From Elusimicrobiota bacterium (GTDB lineage: Bacteria; Elusimicrobiota; Elusimicrobia; UBA1565), in assembly GCA_003450735.1 (NCBI GenBank), contig DMEZ01000053.1, positions 38,850-67,396 on the forward strand: a stretch of 28,547 bases of DNA, read 5' to 3'. The translations under genes were made by a program, and so were the position numbers. The stretch's first letter is position 1; every line of letters begins with the position of its first letter. Shown piece by piece: positions 13,418 through 20,727 of this stretch. The notes under the pieces were generated by a model. It was not told the origin of the DNA and made no database searches. It saw only the letters and a program-made list of their open reading frames with translations.

Positions 13418-15012
13418 GGTCGAACCTCGATGGCGGGGAGCTCCGCCGCCGGCCGGCCCGGGCTCAGGCGCAGGGCCCCGGGCGCCGCGCGCGCGCGCGC
13501 CGGGGAACCCAGCACGCGGGGATCGCCCCGCAGGGCCAGGTAGTAGACGCCGGGGGAGAGGCCCTCGAAGGCGAAGCGGCCTTTCTCGTCCGGATAGCAG
13601 GCGGCCGCGAGCCCGCCGCGCGCGCCGAAGGAGGGGGAGAGCCCGGGGCCGGGGTCGGCGCGGAAGAGGCCGACCTTCACCGAGGCGGCCGGCGCGCCCG
13701 AGAGGAGGAGGCGCCCCGAGAGGCGGCCCTCGCGCAGACTCTGGACCGGCTCGAGCTTCGGCTCGTCACGGACCAGGGGATAGAGGCCCTGCCGCTTGCC
13801 CAGCCAGAGCTCCGCGCCGGGCTTGTCGCCGAAGCGCGCGAAGGCGGCGGCGAAGCCCGAGTAGACCCGTTCGGCCTCGGAGGCTTGCGGGAACTCCGAG
13901 CGCAGGGCGGCGCGGGACATGGAGTCGAGGCGGCGGTAGTTGGCCGGGGTGCACGGCGCAGACCGCAGGAGGGCGAGGAAGGCCTCCCAGTCCGGCGGGA
14001 AGGCGGGCCCCAGGCGCACCATCGCGGCGTCGAGCGCCGGCTCCAGGTCCCAGACGAGCGCGTGGCCTTCGCGCAGGAAGCGCAGGGCCTCGCGCAAAAA
14101 AACCGTCCGGTAGGCCCGGCGCTCGAGGTAGCCGCGGACCCGCCGCAGGTTCTCCGGCGAGACCGCGGCGCCCTCCGCCTCCTCCCGGACGCGGAAGCTC
14201 CGCGTCCCGGCGGTCCCATCGGGCGCGGCGAGCACGACGACGAGGACGGCGGACTCGCCGCGGGGCGCGTCTTCGAGCCCGGCCGCTTCGCCCAGGCTCG
14301 CGCGCCCGTAGTCGAACGCCCAGCCCAGCCAGGCCCCGGCCGCCAGGACCCCTCCTCCCCAGAGGAGCAGGACGAGCGCCGCGGACAGGAGCGGCCGCCG
14401 CGCGAAGGGGCGCTCCCCGCTCAGCCACAGCAGGGAGGCTGCGAGCGCCGCGGCGAGCAGGGGGGCTTGCGCCCAGAGGACGAGCCTGGACAGGAAGGGC
14501 TGCCCGGCCAGCGCGAGGGCGGGAGAGAGAGCCGTCCATCGGTGGGCGCACGCGCCCGCCGCCGCGGCCGCGAGCCCGAGCAGCAGGCCGAGGAGGGCCA
14601 GGCGGGAGAGGGACTGCGCGTCGCCGTTGGGCTCGAAGCGGTCCAGGCGCCCCGCGAGACCCTCCCTGCCGGCGAGGGCGGCCGAAACCGCGCCCAGCCC
14701 GCCGAGCAGGAGCGCGTGGCGGGCGAGCGAGAGGAGCGGGAAGGGCCGCGGCCAGCAGAGGACGCCGAGCAGGCGGCCCGGCGCGAGAGGGGAGAGCGCG
14801 GCCCAGTAGAAGGCCGCGAGCGCGAAGAAGGCCGCCGCGCCCCAGGCGCGGCCTCCGGGAGGCGCGAGGAGCAGGTCGAGGCTCGCCTCGGGGTTCAGCC
14901 GCCTGAAGGCCGCCGCGGACAGGGCGGCGGCGAGGAGCGCGTACACGGCGAAGAGCAGGAGGGCGGCGGGCCGGGCCAGCACGAGCGAACTCCCGAAGCA
15001 GAGGAGCGCCAA
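13414..15012 (-). CDS. Polytopic membrane protein with C-terminal carboxypeptidase-regulatory-like domain
   Basis: No named family is recognised. The 532-residue product has about eight hydrophobic segments over residues 5-240. A soluble, partly helical region follows (about 250-430) whose short paired helices suggest degenerate TPR-like repeats. The tail from about 435 is a beta-sandwich-like segment (SGRLLLSGAPAASVKVGLFRAD, DEKGRFAFEGLSPGVYYLALRGD) typical of carboxypeptidase-regulatory-like domains. The start is TTG at 15012, 4 nt after the stop of the secreted-protein gene, with GGGAG 7 nt upstream. A T7 homopolymer (14102-14096 on this strand) is unusual in a gene this GC-rich. Its stop overlaps the SGNH hydrolase start. 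A role in envelope glycan handling is possible only by association. Confidence 0.75.
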   Translation of the reverse strand: MALLCFGSSLVLARPAALLLFAVYALLAAALSAAAFRRLNPEASLDLLLAPPGGRAWGAAAFFALAAFYWAALSPLAPGRLLGVLCWPRPFPLLSLARHALLLGGLGAVSAALAGREGLAGRLDRFEPNGDAQSLSRLALLGLLLGLAAAAAGACAHRWTALSPALALAGQPFLSRLVLWAQAPLLAAALAASLLWLSGERPFARRPLLSAALVLLLWGGGVLAAGAWLGWAFDYGRASLGEAAGLEDAPRGESAVLVVVLAAPDGTAGTRSFRVREEAEGAAVSPENLRRVRGYLERRAYRTVFLREALRFLREGHALVWDLEPALDAAMVRLGPAFPPDWEAFLALLRSAPCTPANYRRLDSMSRAALRSEFPQASEAERVYSGFAAAFARFGDKPGAELWLGKRQGLYPLVRDEPKLEPVQSLREGRLSGRLLLSGAPAASVKVGLFRADPGPGLSPSFGARGGLAAACYPDEKGRFAFEGLSPGVYYLALRGDPRVLGSPARARAAPGALRLSPGRPAAELPAIEVRP

Positions 15013-15016
15013 GAGC

Positions 15017-16201
15017 TCACTCCCGCATCTGGAGGAGTCGGGCGTTCTTGGCGTCGAAGGTGTAGCGCGTGTTGCCCAGCTCGAGGATCCAGAACTGGGT
15101 GATCTCGGCGAACGCGGGCTCGCTCATCGGGGGCTGGCGGTAGTTGAGGAGGCGCAGGGTGCCGTGGCGGGTGAAGTTGCGCCCCATCCCCTCGTTCATC
15201 ACCGAGGGCTGCTTGCGGATGAGCTGGTCGATGACGACGTCGCTGTCGACGGAGCGGCCCCCGAGCGGCTGGTTGGCTTCCTGCGTGACCGGGATGAAGG
15301 ACGCGGCGCCCGGGCCGACGTCGCCCTTGCAGGCGAAGAGGACGGCCATGTTCTTGTTCTTCGGATGGAAGAAGTAATACGCCCAGCCGTCGCCGGGCCC
15401 CAGGCAGGGCGAGCCTCCCCAGGCGTCCACGAAGCCCTCGATGGCCATCAGCTCCGTGCCGGGATGCTTCTTGGCGGCGTACGCCATCACCTGCTCGTAG
15501 TCGGCGAGGGCCGTGGTGTTGCGCCTGCCCTTTTTCGGGCGCGCCTTGAGGTTGAGCTCGAGCTGGGCCTTCTCCTCCTCCGATAGGAGCTCCTCGGGGT
15601 CCACCCCGTAGTGGCGGGGATCGAAGAGGCAGCGCTTGAGGGCGTCCACCTGCCAGCTCGAGCGGCCGATGATGACCGTCCAGAGGACGGGCTTAGGGTG
15701 CTTGAAGTGCGGGTCGTCGAAGGCGCCCAGCCTCAAGGTGAAGGGCCGCCTAGGGGAGAGCTTGTAGTGGGCGGGATCGAGCGAGATGCCCCTCTTGGCG
15801 AGCACGCGCAGGGCCTCGTCGCTCTCGAGGAACGCCCCCTCGATGGGCAGGAGGGGGGTGGCCAGGGTGTCGCGCAGCTCCTTGAGCGGGCCGGCCGGGG
15901 CGCCCTTGCACTCGGCCATCAGGTAGTACTCCCGGGTCTTCGGGGAGTAGAAGGTGAAGCGCCAGCCGTCCTGGAACGGGGCCAGCGAACTGCACATCAC
16001 GGCCCCCGAAGCGTCCACCTTGCCGGAGATCTGCACGAGCTGGGCGTCGGGCGCCGTCCGGCGGACGAGCTGCCACACCTTCTTGAGGTGGAGCCCGGCG
16101 GTGTCGAGGGCGGCTGGGGCCGCCTGGCCCAGAGGGCCCCCCTCGTCCTGCGCCGAAGCCGGCCGGCAGGCCAGCAGGAGCGCCAGAGCCGCCAGAAGCA
16201 T
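15017..16201 (-). CDS. Secreted or lipid-anchored protein with two tandem homologous domains, unknown function
   Basis: I do not know this family. The start at 16201 gives 394 residues and places AGGA 7 nt upstream; an ATG at 16207 would add Met-Arg. The N-terminus MLLAALALLLACRPASA is a signal peptide, and Cys12 in LLAC could make it a lipoprotein. The rest is an internal duplication (about 38-195 and 233-393). Each half has an IxGxVDAxG stretch, a Cys, DGW, a PK turn and a second Cys in CKG: Cys70/Cys98 with DGW78-80, and Cys266/Cys291 with DGW271-273. Each ends in a WxxxxGxxxxxxDA strand pair (174-187 and 371-384) reminiscent of PepSY-type folds. The Cys pairs could be disulfides in the periplasm. 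It leads a three-gene operon and is divergent from rpmH. Confidence 0.78.
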   Translation of the reverse strand: MLLAALALLLACRPASAQDEGGPLGQAAPAALDTAGLHLKKVWQLVRRTAPDAQLVQISGKVDASGAVMCSSLAPFQDGWRFTFYSPKTREYYLMAECKGAPAGPLKELRDTLATPLLPIEGAFLESDEALRVLAKRGISLDPAHYKLSPRRPFTLRLGAFDDPHFKHPKPVLWTVIIGRSSWQVDALKRCLFDPRHYGVDPEELLSEEEKAQLELNLKARPKKGRRNTTALADYEQVMAYAAKKHPGTELMAIEGFVDAWGGSPCLGPGDGWAYYFFHPKNKNMAVLFACKGDVGPGAASFIPVTQEANQPLGGRSVDSDVVIDQLIRKQPSVMNEGMGRNFTRHGTLRLLNYRQPPMSEPAFAEITQFWILELGNTRYTFDAKNARLLQMRE

Positions 16202-16212
16202 CCGCATATCCT

Positions 16213-16240
16213 TTGTGGATATATCATTTTTTAATATAAT
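16213..16240 (+). promoter_or_regulatory. rpmH operon promoter with consensus -10, placed for a leaderless transcript
   Basis: A perfect TATAAT (16235-16240) ends only 6 bp before the rpmH ATG at 16247, so a normal start point about 7 bp past the -10 would fall on or next to the A of the ATG. The -35 candidate TTGTGG (16213-16218) is weak, with a 16-bp spacer. The AT-rich block 16219-16241 is shared with the divergent secreted-protein gene, whose -10 (TATATT on the minus strand, 16238-16233) overlaps it. Confidence 0.65.
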
Positions 16241-16246
16241 CGCACC

Positions 16247-16387
16247 ATGCTTCCGACCTATAGACCCAACAGACGCAAGCGCGCGAAGAGGATCGGCTTC
16301 CGGGCCCGCATGAGCACCGCGGGCGGGCGGGCGACTCTCTCGCGACGCCGACAGAAGGGGCGGCACAAGCTGATCCCCGTCCGTTAA
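16247..16387 (+). CDS. rpmH: 50S ribosomal protein L34
   Basis: The 46-residue, very basic product MLPTYRPNRRKRAKRIGFRARMSTAGGRATLSRRRQKGRHKLIPVR (positions 16247-16384) aligns end to end with L34. It keeps the TYxPxxRKR start, GFRARMxTxxGR core and RRRxKGRxxL end. The N-terminus aligns without extension, so the ATG at 16247 is secure even though no ribosome-binding site precedes it. L34 is part of the large ribosomal subunit. It is followed 10 bp later by rnpA, the near-universal neighbour. Confidence 0.97.
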   Translation: MLPTYRPNRRKRAKRIGFRARMSTAGGRATLSRRRQKGRHKLIPVR

Positions 16388-16397
16388 GAGGCCTCCG

Positions 16398-16754
16398 TTG
16401 CGCACCGGGGACCTTGGCCGGAACGCGCGCCTGAACGCTCGCCAGGTTGAGGCCGTGTTCTCTTCGGGCGCGCGCTACGCGCGTCCCGACCTGATCCTAT
16501 GGCTCCACCAGGTGCCCCGGTCGCAGGAAGGGCCTCGCATCGGACTGTCTGTCAGCCGCCGATTGGGCGGCGCCGTAACGAGGAATCGCATGAAGCGGCT
16601 CATCCGGGAGGCGTTCCGGTTCAACCGGAGCCGCATCAGCGCCGGGGCGGATTGCGTTTTTTACCCGCGCCCCGGCTGTCGTTGGAAGGGTTTGGCACAA
16701 GCAGAGGACGCGCTATTGGACCTTTGCCGCAAGGCGGGCATCATCCATGCTTAG
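16398..16754 (+). CDS. rnpA: Ribonuclease P protein component
   Basis: The 118-residue basic product carries the RnpA signature GLSVSRRLGGAVTRNRMKRLIREAFR (RNR motif in the central helix). The N-terminal pattern is ARLNARQVEAVFSSGARYARPDL. It binds the 5' leader of pre-tRNA and assists the RNase P RNA in 5' maturation. The start is TTG at 16398, supported by GAGG 6 nt upstream that overlaps the end of rpmH, and by alignment of the VFxxG region. The last 8 nt overlap yidD. Length is typical. Confidence 0.95.
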   Translation: MRTGDLGRNARLNARQVEAVFSSGARYARPDLILWLHQVPRSQEGPRIGLSVSRRLGGAVTRNRMKRLIREAFRFNRSRISAGADCVFYPRPGCRWKGLAQAEDALLDLCRKAGIIHA

Positions 16755-16974
16755 CGCAGCGGTGCGGCCGGCCTTGATCGAGGTTTTGGACATGCTCCGC
16801 GCGGCGCGGGCCGTTCTTTTCCCTCCGTGCTGCCGGTTCGTCCCCACTTGCTCCGAATACGCCCGCGAGGCGCTCGAGAAGCTTCCGCTGCACGAGGCTT
16901 TCCTCAAGACCGCGTGGCGTCTCCTCCGCTGCCATCCCTTCCACCCCGGCGGGCACGACCCGCTGGCACGCTAG
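16747..16974 (+). CDS. yidD: Membrane protein insertion efficiency factor YidD
   Basis: The 75-residue product shows the YidD hallmark CCRFVPTCSEYAREALEK and ends WRLLRCHPFHPGGHDPLAR, both nearly invariant in the family. It is a small amphipathic inner-membrane-associated protein thought to help YidC insert proteins. The ATG lies inside rnpA (8-nt overlap), giving coupled translation. yidC follows after 15 nt, the standard order. Confidence 0.96.
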   Translation: MLSAAVRPALIEVLDMLRAARAVLFPPCCRFVPTCSEYAREALEKLPLHEAFLKTAWRLLRCHPFHPGGHDPLAR

Positions 16975-16989
16975 ACGCTCGGAGTCTGA

Positions 16990-18552
16990 ATGGACAAGAA
17001 TCTGTTCCTGGCCGTCGCCCTTTCCATCCTCATCTACCTCGGCTGGTTCGGCTTGATGAACCGCCTCTACCCCGCTCCCGCCGCTCCCGCGAAGCAAAGC
17101 TCGGCGATAGAAGCGGTGGAGAGCCCTGCGTCCGTCGCGCCGGCGCCGACGCCCTACGCCGCGCCCGAGTCGAAGTCCGCCTTCCAGGGAGACGGGCTCG
17201 CCGGGGCGTTCCCTTATACGGTCGGCAAGGTGGAGCTGAAGGTGCAGGCCTACGGCGCGGCCATCGCCAGCTACCGCTACCCCGGCCCGCTCGGCGCCGT
17301 CGAGCTCGTCTCCACGGCCAAGCCCGGCTTCTTCGCGACCTGGCCGGAGCTGGAGTTCAAGGCGGCTCCGGGCCCGGGGCTCGTCTTCACCGCCGCGCAT
17401 CCTTCCGGCGCGAGCATCCGCAAGGAGTATTCCTTCGACCCCGCCTCGAACCTGCACACGCTGCGCGTCGAGGTCTCCAACCCGACACGCAAACCGCTCG
17501 CCCTCGAGCCCTGGACGGTGTCGGTGGGGCCGGGCCTGGGCACCGTCCAGAACGAGCTCAAGGAGAACGCGGACCAATGGCGCGCGGGGCTTCTGCGCCC
17601 GCCGCCCCAGGGGAAGACCCAGCCCGTGCTCGAGGAGCACCCGACCAAGGAGGACGGCCGCTGGAACGAGCAGCCCTTCCGCTGGACGGGGGTGGACAAC
17701 CGCTACTTCCTGGCCGCCCTCGTTCCCGCCGAGGCGGACTTCGCGCGCGCCTGGACCGGTTCGGAGAGCGTCTCGGAGAAGCTGCGCGCGCCGCTCGCGC
17801 GCGCCGAGGCGCGGGCTCTGACGCTGGCGCCCGGGCAGGCCCGCGTCTACGAGGTCCCCTTCTACTTCGGCCCCAAGGGCTACACCCACCTCAGCGGGCT
17901 GGGGCTCGGCTTCGAGAAGTCCGTGCAGTTCGGCTGGTTCGACCAGATCGGCCGCTTCGCGCTGAAGGTCCTCTTCCGCCTCCAGCGCTACACGCACAAC
18001 TACGGCTGGTCCATCATCATCCTGACCCTCATCCTGCAGGTCCTCATGTTCCCGCTGACCTACAAGCAGATGAAGTCCGCGGCCATCATGAAGAAGATCC
18101 AGCCCGAGCTCGCGAAGGTCCAGCAGAAGTTCGCCAAGGACCCCCAGCGCCTCAACCAGGAGATGATGGAGCTCTACCGCAAGCACGGGGCGAACCCGCT
18201 GGGGGGCTGCCTGCCCATCCTCGTCCAGATGCCGGTGTTCGTGGCCCTCTTCAACGCCCTGCGCAACGCCTGGGAGCTGCACGGAGCGCCCTGGATCTTC
18301 TGGGTGAAGGACCTCTCCGCGCACGACCCCTTCTACGTCCTGCCCCTGGTCATGGGCGGCATCATGTTCCTGCAGAGCAAGATGAACCCGGTGCAGATGG
18401 CCGACCCGGTGCAGAGCAAGATGTTCCAGTACATGCCCGTCATCTTCACCTTCATGTTCCTGAACTTCCCCGCCGGGCTCGTCCTGTACTGGCTGACCAA
18501 CAGCGTGCTCGGCTTCCTGACCCAGCTGGCTCTCAAGAGCCGGTGGGAGTGA
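16990..18552 (+). CDS. yidC: Membrane protein insertase YidC
   Basis: The 520-residue product has the Gram-negative layout. An N-terminal membrane segment (MDKNLFLAVALSILIYLGWF) leads to a large beta-rich periplasmic domain (about 60-300, with RKEYSFDPASNLHTLRVEV). The conserved Oxa1/YidC core follows from about 325 (YGWSIIILTLILQVLMFPLT, KKIQPELAKVQQKFAKDPQR, NPLGGCLPILVQMPVFVALF, FTFMFLNFPAGLVLYWLTNS). It inserts and folds inner-membrane proteins alone or with SecYEG. GGAG lies 5 nt ahead of the ATG. The large periplasmic domain supports a diderm host. Confidence 0.97.
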   Translation: MDKNLFLAVALSILIYLGWFGLMNRLYPAPAAPAKQSSAIEAVESPASVAPAPTPYAAPESKSAFQGDGLAGAFPYTVGKVELKVQAYGAAIASYRYPGPLGAVELVSTAKPGFFATWPELEFKAAPGPGLVFTAAHPSGASIRKEYSFDPASNLHTLRVEVSNPTRKPLALEPWTVSVGPGLGTVQNELKENADQWRAGLLRPPPQGKTQPVLEEHPTKEDGRWNEQPFRWTGVDNRYFLAALVPAEADFARAWTGSESVSEKLRAPLARAEARALTLAPGQARVYEVPFYFGPKGYTHLSGLGLGFEKSVQFGWFDQIGRFALKVLFRLQRYTHNYGWSIIILTLILQVLMFPLTYKQMKSAAIMKKIQPELAKVQQKFAKDPQRLNQEMMELYRKHGANPLGGCLPILVQMPVFVALFNALRNAWELHGAPWIFWVKDLSAHDPFYVLPLVMGGIMFLQSKMNPVQMADPVQSKMFQYMPVIFTFMFLNFPAGLVLYWLTNSVLGFLTQLALKSRWE

Positions 18553-18577
18553 CTTTCCGTCCCTTAAGGAGCGAACC

Positions 18578-19408
18578 ATGAAAGAGATCGAAGTCGAAGG
18601 CAAGACCGTGACCATCGCCGTCGAGAACGGGCTCAAGCAGCTGGAGCTGAGGCGCGACCAGGCCGAGGTCCAGGTGCTCGACGAGGGCTCCGCCGGCTTC
18701 CTGGGCATCGGCGCGAAGCCCGCGCGGGTGCTCATCCGCGAGAAGCGCTGGGGGGAGTCGTCTTCCCCCGTCGAGCCGCCCTCCGTGCGGCCGCAGTCCC
18801 CGAAGCCCGCGCCCCGCTCGCACACCCCCAGGCCGGAGCGCGCGCCCAGGCCTCCCCGCCCTCAGCAGGCCCCCAAGCCCCGCGCCGAGGGGCCCGCGCC
18901 GGAAGAGCGCCCCCGCAAGACCGAGACCGAGCCGCCCGCCGACATCCCCAAGGCCTGCGAGACCGCGGAGGCCGTGGTGAAGGAAGTCCTGGCTTTGACG
19001 GGCGTCGGCGCCCCGACGACCCGCGCCGCCTGGGACGCCGAGCAGGTCCGCGTCCGCGTCGAGGTGGACACCCCGGACGCGGCCATCCTCATCGGGAAGA
19101 GCGGCAAGACGCTCGAGTCGCTCCAGTTCATCGTCACCGTCATCGTCGGGCGGCGGATGGGCTCGCCGGTCGCGGTGCAGGTGGACAGCCAGGGCTACTG
19201 GAAGCGCATCGAGGACCGCATCGTCTCGGACATCCAGGCGGCCGTCGGCGACGTGAAGCGCACCGGCCGGCCCTTCCGCTTCGAACCGATGGACCCGGCC
19301 ATGCGCCGCCTCGTGCACCGCAAGCTCATGAACGACCCGGACGTCGAGACGGCTTCCGAGGGGGAAGGTCCCTGGCGGAAGGTCGTCGTGAAGCCCCGCC
19401 GCAAGTGA
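18578..19408 (+). CDS. jag: RNA-binding protein Jag/KhpB (Jag-N, KH, R3H)
   Basis: The 276-residue product contains all three family parts. Jag-N covers residues 1-52 (EVEGKTVTIAVENGLKQLEL, GFLGIGAKPARV). A Pro/Arg-rich linker spans about 62-120. A KH domain has its GxxG loop at 172-177 (IGKSGKTLESLQF). An R3H domain has Arg243 and His247 (RRLVHRKL) and the VETASEGEGPWRKVVV ending. Jag/KhpB/EloR binds RNA, and in Gram-positives affects cell elongation. AAGGAG lies 7 nt before the ATG. The TGA overlaps the mnmE GTG start as GTGA. The linker is longer and more proline-rich than in many homologues. Confidence 0.95.
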   Translation: MKEIEVEGKTVTIAVENGLKQLELRRDQAEVQVLDEGSAGFLGIGAKPARVLIREKRWGESSSPVEPPSVRPQSPKPAPRSHTPRPERAPRPPRPQQAPKPRAEGPAPEERPRKTETEPPADIPKACETAEAVVKEVLALTGVGAPTTRAAWDAEQVRVRVEVDTPDAAILIGKSGKTLESLQFIVTVIVGRRMGSPVAVQVDSQGYWKRIEDRIVSDIQAAVGDVKRTGRPFRFEPMDPAMRRLVHRKLMNDPDVETASEGEGPWRKVVVKPRRK

Positions 19409-20727
19409 GCGAGCTCATCGCCGCGCTGGCGACCCCTCCTGGAGGGGCCCTCGGCGTCGTCCGCCTCTCCGGAGAGGGGGCGCTGGCCGCGGCGATGACG
19501 TTCCTGGAGCCGAAGAGCGTGCCGGAGCGCCGCCCCGTCCTCCGGGATGTGCTCGACGGCGGCTCCCTGCTCGACTTGGCCGTGGTGACCTGCTGGCCGG
19601 AGGGCCGCAGCTACACGGGGGAGGAGATCGTCGAGATCTCGGCCCACGGCTCGCCCTACGTGCTCGGCCGCATCCTCGAGCTCTGCCTCGCCGCCGGCGC
19701 CCGCCAGGCCCGCCCGGGCGAGTTCACCCAGCGGGCCTACCTCCAGGGCAAGCTGGACCTCGACCAGGCCGAGGCGGTCTGCGACCTGATCCTGTCCCAG
19801 ACGCGCCTGGCCCACCGCAGCGCGGTGGCGCGCCTGGAGGGGGGGCTCTCGAAGAGCACGGCCCGCCTGCGCGGGCTCCTCGTGGGGGCCCTCGCCTCGC
19901 TCGAGGCGTCCCTGGACCATCCCGGCGAGGAGGCGCCTCCCCGCCCCGAGGAGGAGCTGCGCGAAGCCTGCCGCGAGGCCGGGCTTCTGCTGGAGGCCGC
20001 CGGGCGCGGCCGGATCCTGAGCGCCGGGGCGCGGGTCGTCATCGTCGGCAGACCCAACGCCGGCAAGTCGAGCCTCCTCAACGCCCTGGCCGGCCAGGAG
20101 CGGGCCATCGTCTCCGAGGAGCCGGGCACCACCCGCGACGCGGTGTCCGAGCCCTGCGACCTCGGCGGCTTGAAGGGCCTCCTCATCGACACCGCCGGCC
20201 TGCGCGAGGAGGCCGGCGCCGGCCCGGTCGAGCGCGAGGGCATGCGCAGGACCCGGACCCAGCTCGAGTCCGCCGACCTCGTCTTGCTGGTCGTGGACCG
20301 CTCGGCGCCGCTGGCCTCCCAGGCCGCCCTGTTCCCGCTCCTTAATAAGAAGCCCGCGGTCGTTGCTCTCAACAAGTGCGACCTGCCCTCGGCCTTCCCG
20401 GCCGCCGAGCTCCGCCGGGCTGCCGGGAACCTCCCCGTGGCGGAGGTCTCCGCCGCGCGCCGCGCCGGGCTCGATCGGCTCTGCGAGGCCGCCCGGAGCG
20501 CCCTCCTGCCCGCTTCCGTCCCCTGCGAGCTCTCCGTCTCGGTCCGCCACGCCGCCGCCCTCGGGGCCTGCCTGCGCGAGCTCGAGGCCGCGCGCCTGCG
20601 CCCCGAGCCCGAGCTCGCCGCCGAGCATCTGCGCCGAGCCCTCGCGGCGCTCGACGCGGTCTGCGGGCTCAGCGTCCCGGACGACGTGCTGGCGCAGGTG
20701 TTCGCCAGGTTCTGCGTGGGCAAATGA
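19405..20727 (+). CDS. mnmE: tRNA uridine-5-carboxymethylaminomethyl modification GTPase MnmE
   Basis: The 440-residue product begins SELIAALATPPGGALGVVRLSG, the folate-binding N-domain. A helical domain follows, with a G domain inserted: P-loop GRPNAGKS (215-222), switch GTTRD (241-245), DTAG (262-265) and NKCD (about 326). The C-terminal FCVGK matches the conserved (F)C(I/V/L)GK tail. With MnmG it builds the cmnm5 group on U34 of tRNAs reading split codon boxes. The start is GTG at 19405 overlapping the jag stop. Its own TGA overlaps the transporter ATG. Length is near the usual 450. Confidence 0.96.
   Translation: MSELIAALATPPGGALGVVRLSGEGALAAAMTFLEPKSVPERRPVLRDVLDGGSLLDLAVVTCWPEGRSYTGEEIVEISAHGSPYVLGRILELCLAAGARQARPGEFTQRAYLQGKLDLDQAEAVCDLILSQTRLAHRSAVARLEGGLSKSTARLRGLLVGALASLEASLDHPGEEAPPRPEEELREACREAGLLLEAAGRGRILSAGARVVIVGRPNAGKSSLLNALAGQERAIVSEEPGTTRDAVSEPCDLGGLKGLLIDTAGLREEAGAGPVEREGMRRTRTQLESADLVLLVVDRSAPLASQAALFPLLNKKPAVVALNKCDLPSAFPAAELRRAAGNLPVAEVSAARRAGLDRLCEAARSALLPASVPCELSVSVRHAAALGACLRELEAARLRPEPELAAEHLRRALAALDAVCGLSVPDDVLAQVFARFCVGK

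Noticed and set aside
13278..14906. Plus-strand frame of 542 residues opposite the polytopic membrane gene
   Set aside because: Almost entirely Arg/Pro/Gly/Ala, an antisense artefact of GC-rich codons.
16741..18825. Minus-strand frame of 694 residues antisense to yidC and jag
   Set aside because: Shadow of two confidently identified genes; no family features.
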